A stretch of DNA of 64,000 bases. Origin: CAIUSP01 sp964594365. Lineage in GTDB: Bacteria > Actinomycetota > Thermoleophilia > Solirubrobacterales > 70-9. Below the pieces are notes generated by a model, which was not told where the DNA came from, did not search any database, and saw only the letters and a program-made list of their open reading frames with translations. Positions 24,670-31,745 of the stretch are shown piece after piece (the stretch's first letter is position 1; every line of letters starts with the position of its first letter). The stretch is taken from contig CAZQMB010000004.1 of assembly GCA_964594365.1 (NCBI GenBank), positions 32,420 to 96,419 of the forward strand. Direction: 5' to 3'. A program made the position numbers and the translations under genes.

Positions 24670-24804
24670 TCAGGCGGAGAGCCGGCGGCGACCCTTCTTG
24701 CGTCGCCGCTTGAGTATCGCCCTTCCTCCACGGGAAGAACTCCGCACGCGAAAGCCGTGTGTCTTGGAGCGCTTGCGTTTCTTGGGTTGGTAGGTCCGCT
24801 TCAT
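24670..24804 (-). CDS. rpmH: 50S ribosomal protein L34
   Basis: A 44-residue, very basic protein starting MKRTYQPKKRKRSKTHGF and ending in an Arg/Lys-rich stretch followed by LSA. This is L34, a protein of the large ribosomal subunit. It is the first gene of the minus-strand rpmH-rnpA-yidD-yidC-jag-rsmG-parA-parB run and diverges from dnaA across the 287-base gap. Confidence 0.98.
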   Translation of the reverse strand: MKRTYQPKKRKRSKTHGFRVRSSSRGGRAILKRRRKKGRRRLSA

Positions 24805-24909
24805 TGAGTTTGGTCACCGCCACTCGATACTGATCTACAGATCGAATTCGACCCGCTCGGGCGAATGCGGAGTATAGGCGCGTAATAGTCAACGGCGGCG
24901 GGAGGGCAG

Positions 24910-24918
24910 TCATCCACA
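24910..24918 (+). promoter_or_regulatory. possible DnaA box upstream of dnaA
   Basis: TCATCCACA differs by one base from TTATCCACA. It lies in the rpmH-dnaA gap, where DnaA boxes often control dnaA expression or help form the origin. A single match of this kind can occur by chance. Confidence 0.4.
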
Positions 24919-24924
24919 TCGCTC

Positions 24925-24941
24925 CGGGAAGGTTTTTCCCG
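24925..24941. other. inverted repeat in the rpmH-dnaA gap
   Basis: A perfect 6-bp inverted repeat (CGGGAA with TTCCCG) encloses a 5-base loop. It lies seven bases after the possible DnaA box. It could be an operator, a hairpin in the dnaA leader or an origin element; nothing in the sequence decides between these. Confidence 0.4.
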
Positions 24942-25091
24942 CTCGGTGCGGGGCAGGAGGAATTCCGAGCCCGGACAGAGCCCCGGTCGTGAATATGATT
25001 CCGCGCCCGCGGAGGTCGTGGGAGTGTCCGAAAGCGTCGAGTGAAACCGAAGGGGTCAGAGATTCGAGATTCATCCCAGACGGGACCAGAG

Positions 25092-26435
25092 ATGGAGGAG
25101 AGACTCGCTCCCCTCGAGCCTCAGGAGGCATGGTCGATCCTGAAGGCGGATCTGCGGACCATGGCCGGTCGCTCGACTTTCGACCTCTGGTTCTCGCAGC
25201 TGGAACCACTCCGGATGAGCAACGACGTCCTCTACCTCACTGGTCCGAATCACGTGATCGCTTGGGTGGACCGCCGTTACGAGGATCTGCTCGCCAGGTC
25301 GCTCCGCCAACTCGGGGGCCGGGTGAGCGAGATACGGCTGGTCCAGAGAGAGGGCCAGGTCCCTTCGGCGCCGCAGGGAGCGGGGTTCGCCGACTCGTCC
25401 ATTCCTCGACAGCGAGATCGACAGACCTTCGACAGGTTCGTGATCGGCCCTGGAAACAGGATCGCGCACGGTGCTGCACTGGCCGTAGCCGAGGCGCCCG
25501 GGGAGGCCTACAACCCACTCTTCCTGCATGGGAACCCGGGTCTCGGGAAGAGCCATCTTCTCGGCGCGATTGCCGACTACATCGACCGCAACAACCCCGA
25601 GCTCAAGATCCATTCCACCACGGCCGAGAGTTTCACCGCCGAGTTCATCCAGGCGGTTCAGACCCGCGGAATCGAGGAGTTCAAGAACCGCTACCGGAGA
25701 GTGGACGTCCTCTTGATCGACGATGTCCAATTCCTCGAAGGAAAGGCACGAACCGCTGACGAGTTCTTCCACACCTTCAACGCCCTCCACCTCGTCGGGT
25801 CACAGATAGTCCTCTCGGCAGACCGGATGCCGAGTGAGTTGTCCACACTTGCCGACCGCTTACGGGAGAGATTCGAATGGGGTCTGGTGGTGGACATAGA
25901 CCAGCCGGACCTCGCCACCAGAAGAGCGTTCCTCGAGACCTTCGCTGCCGCCGAGGAGATCGAACTCCCTCCAGAGACGACCGAGGTCCTCGCCGACTAC
26001 TCCCTTGCGAGTATCCGGGCAGTCGAGGGTGCCTTGACACGCGTTATGGCCAGAGCGTCGCTGGGAGGCGGGGACCTGACACCGGAGCTGGTGGAGGCTG
26101 TCCTCGGAACAGCCGAACTCGAGCGGGAATTCGAAGAGAGGTCGGTCGTCACGGTCGACCAAATCAAATCGCTCGTGTCCGAACGATTCTCGGTGTCTCT
26201 CGAGGACCTCGATTCCTCCAAGCGATCGGAAAGGGTATCTAGCGCCCGACAAGTGGCGATGACGCTAACCCGTGAGTTCACCGCCATGTCATTGCCCGCT
26301 ATCGCCTCAGCCTTCTGCCGGAAGGATCACTCCACCGTCATCCACGGAATAAATCGAATCGATTCCAGGGTCCAGACGGACCGCGAGTTCGCAGACCTCG
26401 TGGAAAGATGCCGATCCGAGCTTCGAGCCGGATAG
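25092..26435 (+). CDS. dnaA: chromosomal replication initiator DnaA
   Basis: DnaA opens the origin by binding DnaA boxes with ATP. The protein has a domain I helix around WSILKADLRT, a short linker, the AAA+ core with Walker A GNPGLGKSHL and Walker B VLLIDDVQFL, and the C-terminal DNA-binding signature around FCRKDHSTVIHGI. I chose ATG at 25092 (447 residues); a GTG at 25041 in the same frame adds 17 residues, and neither has a strong ribosome-binding site. The domain II linker is very short (about 30 residues) compared with Streptomyces. It leads the plus-strand replication genes. Confidence 0.97.
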   Translation: MEERLAPLEPQEAWSILKADLRTMAGRSTFDLWFSQLEPLRMSNDVLYLTGPNHVIAWVDRRYEDLLARSLRQLGGRVSEIRLVQREGQVPSAPQGAGFADSSIPRQRDRQTFDRFVIGPGNRIAHGAALAVAEAPGEAYNPLFLHGNPGLGKSHLLGAIADYIDRNNPELKIHSTTAESFTAEFIQAVQTRGIEEFKNRYRRVDVLLIDDVQFLEGKARTADEFFHTFNALHLVGSQIVLSADRMPSELSTLADRLRERFEWGLVVDIDQPDLATRRAFLETFAAAEEIELPPETTEVLADYSLASIRAVEGALTRVMARASLGGGDLTPELVEAVLGTAELEREFEERSVVTVDQIKSLVSERFSVSLEDLDSSKRSERVSSARQVAMTLTREFTAMSLPAIASAFCRKDHSTVIHGINRIDSRVQTDREFADLVERCRSELRAG

Positions 26436-26537
26436 ACCGTGACCGAACAGAGTGAAACAATCCACCTTCTCCACAATTCCGCACGCTATCCACATCCCTA
26501 TTACAACTGAACAGGGAAACTTGAATAGGGACCAGAA
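26436..26537. other. dnaA-dnaN intergenic region, candidate origin element
   Basis: This 102-base gap holds three DnaA-box-like nonamers on the plus strand: CAATCCACC at 26458-26466, TTCTCCACA at 26467-26475 and CTATCCACA at 26486-26494. The last two each differ by one base from TTATCCACA. They are followed by a more AT-rich stretch (about 26495-26530) that could unwind. Gene directions on both sides diverge from here and dnaA-dnaN is the usual actinobacterial origin site. The region is short for an origin, so further boxes may lie elsewhere. Confidence 0.55.
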
Positions 26538-27647
26538 ATGAAACTCAAGACCACCAAACGCGAACTAGTCGATGCCCTCTCCGTTACCGCGAGGGCGACC
26601 TCGACTCGTAGTGCACTCCAGGCACTCTCTGGCGTCTTGCTGGACGCGAGTTCTGACGGGACCGTGGTGAGGGCAACTGACGCGGAGATCTCTCTCGAAC
26701 TCTCTCTCGCCGCAGAAGTCGAGCTGCCCGGATCGATTCTGGTCCCGGGACGGCTGTTAGCCGACGTTTCCAAGACCCTCCCTGATGGAGATGTGACCCT
26801 CGCGACCAGGGAGCCGGAAGGAGACCTCGAGATCAAGGCGGGGTCGTCGAGCTTTCACCTGCGTCTCTTGCAGGCCGAAGATTTCCCCAAGTTCCCGGAT
26901 TCATCTGGAGACCCTGTATCGCTGGATGCGCAGGCTGTCTCCGAGACCATCGGAAGGGTTGCCGGCGCAGCGTCCACCGATGAGGGTAGGCCTGTTCTCA
27001 CTGGTGTCTTCATGACCGCTGAAGCCGATTCACTCACAATGGTCGCGACGGATTCCTATCGGCTCGCCGTCAAGACCACGAAGCTCTCGACCGCAGTCTC
27101 TTCTCAAATCGAAGCCAACGTACCCGCTCGCGCCTTGCGCGAGCTCTCACGTCTGATCGAAGCCGCTGGCGAAGACGCCGAGCTCCAACTCTGGTTGGGA
27201 GAGAATCAAGCGGTATTCGGTTGCGGTGGTACTCGCCTCGCATCTCGGCTGATCGATGGCCAGTTCCCGAACTACAAGCAACTGATACCCGACAAATTCG
27301 ACCACGAGGTGAACCTGGACCGCGAGGAATTGCTCGATGTGGTGAGGCGGGTATCGCAACTCGCACAGAGAAACGCCGCACTCAAACTCTCCTTCTCCGA
27401 GGGCGAGTTGACGATCTCGGCAGAGACGCAGGACCTCGGTGACGCCAAGGAGTCCATGCCAGTGTCATTCCAGGGTGAAGCTCTCGAGGTTGGTTTCAAC
27501 CCTGATTTCGTGCGTGCAGGGCTCGAGAGCATCCAGGAGGACGAGATCGTCTTCAAGTTGATCTCACCATTGAGGCCGGGCTTGCTCGAACCTTCGGCTG
27601 GGGACGACTTCAGCTATCTGGTCATGCCGATCCGACTCAACGACTGA
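26538..27647 (+). CDS. dnaN: DNA polymerase III beta subunit (sliding clamp)
   Basis: DnaN forms the ring clamp that holds replicative polymerase on DNA. The 369-residue protein starts MKLKTTKRELVDAL and shows the three-domain repeat, with FMTAEADSLTMVATDSYRL in the second domain and the C-terminal YLVMPIRL typical of the family. Length is normal. A GGGA is present ahead of the ATG. Confidence 0.97.
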   Translation: MKLKTTKRELVDALSVTARATSTRSALQALSGVLLDASSDGTVVRATDAEISLELSLAAEVELPGSILVPGRLLADVSKTLPDGDVTLATREPEGDLEIKAGSSSFHLRLLQAEDFPKFPDSSGDPVSLDAQAVSETIGRVAGAASTDEGRPVLTGVFMTAEADSLTMVATDSYRLAVKTTKLSTAVSSQIEANVPARALRELSRLIEAAGEDAELQLWLGENQAVFGCGGTRLASRLIDGQFPNYKQLIPDKFDHEVNLDREELLDVVRRVSQLAQRNAALKLSFSEGELTISAETQDLGDAKESMPVSFQGEALEVGFNPDFVRAGLESIQEDEIVFKLISPLRPGLLEPSAGDDFSYLVMPIRLND

Positions 27648-27655
27648 GGCCTTCG

Positions 27656-28768
27656 GTGATTGCCTCGTTGGAGGCCAGGGGTTACCGCAACCTGGTCGGG
27701 GAGTTGTCGCTCCCCATAGATCCCAACTTGACCGTGTTCCATGGGCCGAATGGCGCGGGTAAGACCAATCTGCTGGATGCGCTCCATTTCGGACTCACAG
27801 GAGCCTCGATGCGTTCCGGCACGATCAAGAATTCGATCGGCTTCGACGCGGAGAGCGCGCGGGTAGAGGTCGAGTTCTCGGATCGGACCGGCACGATGCA
27901 CAAGACACTCGCCTCTCTGGATCGCTCAGGTCAGCGGCGGAACCTCTTGGACGGGGCAGCTCCGACCGCATCTGTACCTCTGCCGAGGGTCGCCCTCTTC
28001 CATCCGGATCATCTCCAGACCATCAAGGGCCCTCCAGCTCACCGACGGGCATTGGCAGATCAGGTGGCCGGGTCCCTGTCCCCCTCGCAGGCAGATCTCC
28101 GGGCACGGTATGGAAGGACCCTTGCTCAACGCAACGCGCAGCTGAGAAGGGTGAGGGCAGGAGAGATCGCGGTTGCCGAACTCGAAGTGTGGGACAGCCG
28201 TCTGGCCGCAGATGCGCAGCCTCTGGTCGCTTCACGTCGAGCAGCGATCGATAGCCTTGCTCCGCATTTCCGCGAGGCCGCTACCACTCTCGGACTGATC
28301 GAGCCAGACCTTTCCTACAAGACCCGGGCTGGAGGGGATGAAGAGTCGATCCGCTTGCGTCTGGCCGAACTGCGCGCCGAGGACCCAGGACGTGCTTATG
28401 TCATGTATGGCCCCCATCTCGATGATCTGCATGTAGAGGCGGAGGGAAGGGCCCTCAAGCAATTCGGGTCTCAGGGTCAGCAACGCGCTGCGGTCCTCGC
28501 GTTACTGCTCGGTGAGCGCGCAGCGTTGGCCGGAGCCGGCAGGGAGGCTCCGCTCCTGCTGTTGGATGACGTGATGAGCGAGCTGGATCCCCGTCGCCGC
28601 GAGTTGCTGATCGGGGCCGCTGTGTCCGGCGGCCAGGTCGTGGTGACCGCCACAGATCTTTCTCAGGTTCCCTCGGAAGGGCTGGCGCCGAGCAGTACCT
28701 CGTATCGGGTCGAGGCTGGCCGCGTGGACAGCGGGTCCGATTCCCCCTCGGTGGCGGAGGCCGCCTGA
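27656..28768 (+). CDS. recF: DNA repair protein RecF
   Basis: RecF is an SMC-like ATPase that helps load RecA at gaps in DNA. The 370-residue protein has Walker A GPNGAGKTNLLDAL (about 30-43), the signature FGSQGQQRAAVLAL, and Walker B LLLLDDVMSELD near residue 300. The start is GTG at 27656, with GAGG six bases upstream. It is nine bases after dnaN and four bases before the DUF721 gene. Confidence 0.96.
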   Translation: MIASLEARGYRNLVGELSLPIDPNLTVFHGPNGAGKTNLLDALHFGLTGASMRSGTIKNSIGFDAESARVEVEFSDRTGTMHKTLASLDRSGQRRNLLDGAAPTASVPLPRVALFHPDHLQTIKGPPAHRRALADQVAGSLSPSQADLRARYGRTLAQRNAQLRRVRAGEIAVAELEVWDSRLAADAQPLVASRRAAIDSLAPHFREAATTLGLIEPDLSYKTRAGGDEESIRLRLAELRAEDPGRAYVMYGPHLDDLHVEAEGRALKQFGSQGQQRAAVLALLLGERAALAGAGREAPLLLLDDVMSELDPRRRELLIGAAVSGGQVVVTATDLSQVPSEGLAPSSTSYRVEAGRVDSGSDSPSVAEAA

Positions 28769-28771
28769 ATC

Positions 28772-29083
28772 GTGGCCCCGCGCAAGCAGCCGGAGAGAAT
28801 AGGTGTGCCCCTCGACCGCCTTACCGCCTCCCTCGCTCCCTCCACCCCTCTCGGGTCCGTTCAAACTGTCTGGCGCAACGCGGTGGGTGACCGGATCGCT
28901 GACCGTTGTAATCCCGTGAAAGCTCAGGAGGGCGTCCTCACCGTGGTTTGTGAGAGCTCGGCCTGGTCCCAGCAACTCACGATGATGCAGGTCGACCTGT
29001 TGGAAAGGCTGAGAGCGGAGATCGGTGATCCCGCCCATGCACCAACCGAACTTCGATTCGTCGTGACGGACGATCAGGCGTGA
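28772..29083 (+). CDS. DUF721 domain protein
   Basis: A 103-residue protein of the DUF721 (DciA-like) family, seen by VWRNAVGDRIADRCNPVKAQEGVLTVVCESSAWSQQL read in parts: VWRNAVGDRIA (33-43), GVLTVVCESSAWSQQL (54-69). DciA-like proteins help load the replicative helicase in many bacteria. The start is GTG at 28772. Its place between recF and gyrB is the standard actinobacterial order and fits a replication role. Confidence 0.88.
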   Translation: MAPRKQPERIGVPLDRLTASLAPSTPLGSVQTVWRNAVGDRIADRCNPVKAQEGVLTVVCESSAWSQQLTMMQVDLLERLRAEIGDPAHAPTELRFVVTDDQA

Positions 29084-29270
29084 CGCGTCCACGTAGCGGT
29101 ATACGTTTCATTCGTAATTTGCAGGGAATTCGACTCTATATGGCGAGGTTCCACCAGATGCGACTGGTAGAGTCGTCCTCAAGTTGATCGGTCGCTACCC
29201 GTGTATGCCCGTGCTCATGGCGCCGGGCGCCCAGGCCGCGGCCTCCCACCATCCGATCGAGAGGGGCTGA

Positions 29271-31721
29271 GTGGCCAGCAAACCGCAGCGTGCAACGAAA
29301 GGCAAAGCCGCCTCGGCCAAGCCCAAGAAGGGCAAGGGTGATTACGGCGCCTCTGACATCACCGTACTCGAGGGTCTCGAAGCGGTCCGCAAGCGTCCCG
29401 GTATGTACATCGGATCGACGGGCTCCCGTGGCCTGCACCACCTCGTCTACGAGGTGGTCGACAACTCGGTCGACGAGGCTATCGCCGGCCATTGCAAGAA
29501 GGTCTCCGTCACCATCCATCCGGACAACAGCATCACTGTCGCCGACGACGGCAGAGGAATTCCCGTCGACATGCATCCGAAGGAGAAGAAGGCCGCTGCC
29601 GAGGTCGTGTTGACCACCCTCCATGCAGGTGGGAAGTTCGGAGACGGCGGTGGTTACAAGGTCTCGGGCGGTCTTCACGGCGTCGGAGTTTCGGTCGTGA
29701 ACGCGCTCTCGGAGAAGCTACACCTCGAAGTCCGCCGTGACGGAGCCGTCTGGGAGCAAGACTACGAGCGCGGTACCCCGAAGGCCAAGTTGAAGAAGGG
29801 TCGGGCGGTCAAGGGGACCGGCACCACCGTGACCTTCCATCCAGACCCGGAGATCTTCGAGACCGTCGAGTACGACTACGACGTGTTGCTCGAGCGACTG
29901 CGTGAGACTGCGTTCCTCACCAGGGGCCTGAGGGTCGAGTTGACCGACGAACGGGGAAGCGGTGAAACCGTCGAGTTCGAATACAAGGGCGGAATAGCCG
30001 ATTTCGTCAGGCACCTGAATGAGACGAAGGACCCGATCCATCGAAAGATCGTCTACTTCGAGGGTGAGTCCGACGATGGGCAGGTGGAGGTCGCCATGCA
30101 GTGGAACTCCTCCTACACGGAGTCCGCTTTCAGCTTCGCCAACAACATCAACACGCATGAGGGGGGCACCCACCTGTCGGGATTCAAGTCGGCCCTGACC
30201 CGGACACTGAACAGTCTCGCGAGATCGAACGGCTTGCTGAAGGAGAAGGATGCGAATCTCAGTGGTGAAGACATCCGTGAGGGACTGACGGCGGTCATCT
30301 CGGTCAAGTTGGCCGATCCCCAGTTCGAGGGTCAGACCAAGACCAAGCTCGGGAACCCCCCGATCGAAGGGCTCGTCAAGGAGGTCGTGAACAAGGGTCT
30401 CGCGGAGTTCCTCGAGGAGAACCCTCCTGATGCGAGGAAGATCGTCACCAAGGCTGTCGAGGCTGCTCGGGCCCGGGATGCCGCCCGCAAGGCTCGCGAT
30501 CTGACCAGGCGGAAGTCGGCTCTTGAGAACTCCACACTCCCCGGCAAGTTGGCGGATTGCTCGGTCAAGGATCCCGCCGACGCGGAACTGTTCATCGTCG
30601 AGGGTGATTCGGCCGGTGGATCGGCCAAGCAGGGCCGCGACCGCAACACTCAGGCGATCCTCCCCTTGCGGGGGAAGATCATCAACGTCGAGAAGAGTCG
30701 AATCGACAAGGTGCTCTCGAACAACGAGATCCAGGCGCTGGTCACGGCCATCGGCACGGGCGTCCAGGATGACTTCTCCATCGAGGACGCCAGGTACCAC
30801 AAGGTGATCCTGATGACCGACGCAGATGTCGACGGAGCGCACATCCGGACTCTCGTGTTGACCTTCCTCTACCGACAGATGCCTCAGTTGATCGACGAGG
30901 GTTTCGTCTACATCGCCAAGCCCCCGCTCTACAAGGTCAAGCAGGGTTCGAAGGAGGTCTACATCGAGCGTGAGTCTGAGCTCGAGGAACTGCTCTTGGC
31001 CGACAAGCTCGATCAGATCCAGATCATGGATGCAGGGGGAAAGCAGAAGAAACTGGGCATCAAGCGTTGGCAGGAGTTCAACCGCCAGATCAAGGCCTAC
31101 GACGCCTGGGCCGCAGCTTTGAGGGGCGATTTCGGTTCCGACGTGATCGACTTCTTGGCTGCCTCGCAGGTCCTGAGCGCAGGTGCCAAGACCATGCCTG
31201 CCGCCCTCAAGGTGCTGAAAGCGAAGCCGACCAAGGATCAGCCGTTCACCACCAAGGTGGTCAAGTCCTCCGCAAGTGAGATAGTCGCAACCGGTACCGA
31301 AGAGCGCAGCGGTTTGACCAGGGAGCACACGCTCACCAAAGGTTTGTTCGAGGCACCCGCGTTCAAGGAGTTGGTCGCTGCGCAGACCGGGCTCGTCAGC
31401 CAGATCGGCTCGCCTCCGTTCGTCGCGGCGCTCGAGGATGAGGAGATCGAGGCGGGATCCTTCGAAGAACTCCGGCGCGCCGTCATCGAGCTCGGGCGCA
31501 AGGGCGTTCAGCTGCAGCGATTCAAGGGCCTCGGTGAGATGAACGCGGAGCAGCTCCGGGAAACGACGATGGATCCTGGTACCCGGACCCTGCAGCGTGT
31601 CCGGATGGATGATGCTGCGGTTGCCGACCGTACCTTCTCGGAGTTGATGGGCGACAACGTCGAACCACGTCGCCTGTTCATCGAAAAACACGCTCGCGAC
31701 GTCGGGTTCCTCGATGTCTAG
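29271..31721 (+). CDS. gyrB: DNA gyrase subunit B, long form with insertion
   Basis: GyrB is the ATPase subunit of gyrase, which adds negative supercoils. Landmarks in the 816-residue protein: ATP-site EVVDNSVDEA (61-70) and ADDGRGIPV (91-99), the Toprim motifs ELFIVEGDSAGG (439-450) and DADVDGAHIR (517-526), and the QRFKGLGEMN C-terminal motif (749-758). About 180 residues between 565 and 745 are extra compared with the short Gram-positive form and sit where Escherichia GyrB has its insertion. The N-terminus has a 25-residue Lys-rich leader. The start is GTG at 29271. Confidence 0.97.
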   Translation: MASKPQRATKGKAASAKPKKGKGDYGASDITVLEGLEAVRKRPGMYIGSTGSRGLHHLVYEVVDNSVDEAIAGHCKKVSVTIHPDNSITVADDGRGIPVDMHPKEKKAAAEVVLTTLHAGGKFGDGGGYKVSGGLHGVGVSVVNALSEKLHLEVRRDGAVWEQDYERGTPKAKLKKGRAVKGTGTTVTFHPDPEIFETVEYDYDVLLERLRETAFLTRGLRVELTDERGSGETVEFEYKGGIADFVRHLNETKDPIHRKIVYFEGESDDGQVEVAMQWNSSYTESAFSFANNINTHEGGTHLSGFKSALTRTLNSLARSNGLLKEKDANLSGEDIREGLTAVISVKLADPQFEGQTKTKLGNPPIEGLVKEVVNKGLAEFLEENPPDARKIVTKAVEAARARDAARKARDLTRRKSALENSTLPGKLADCSVKDPADAELFIVEGDSAGGSAKQGRDRNTQAILPLRGKIINVEKSRIDKVLSNNEIQALVTAIGTGVQDDFSIEDARYHKVILMTDADVDGAHIRTLVLTFLYRQMPQLIDEGFVYIAKPPLYKVKQGSKEVYIERESELEELLLADKLDQIQIMDAGGKQKKLGIKRWQEFNRQIKAYDAWAAALRGDFGSDVIDFLAASQVLSAGAKTMPAALKVLKAKPTKDQPFTTKVVKSSASEIVATGTEERSGLTREHTLTKGLFEAPAFKELVAAQTGLVSQIGSPPFVAALEDEEIEAGSFEELRRAVIELGRKGVQLQRFKGLGEMNAEQLRETTMDPGTRTLQRVRMDDAAVADRTFSELMGDNVEPRRLFIEKHARDVGFLDV

Positions 31722-31745
31722 ATCTCACGCCGGGGCAGGTAGCTG

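Noticed and set aside
20267..29270. parS sites near parAB and the origin
   Set aside because: I scanned the gaps by eye for TGTTTCACGTGAAACA-like palindromes and saw none. Sites inside genes could have been missed, so this is not proof of absence.
29718..31691. Open frame of about 657 codons on the minus strand across gyrB
   Set aside because: It is fully antisense to a certain gyrB and its protein is a low-complexity Leu/Asp/Arg/Gly mix. Long antisense frames are expected in GC-rich genes with strong third-base bias.
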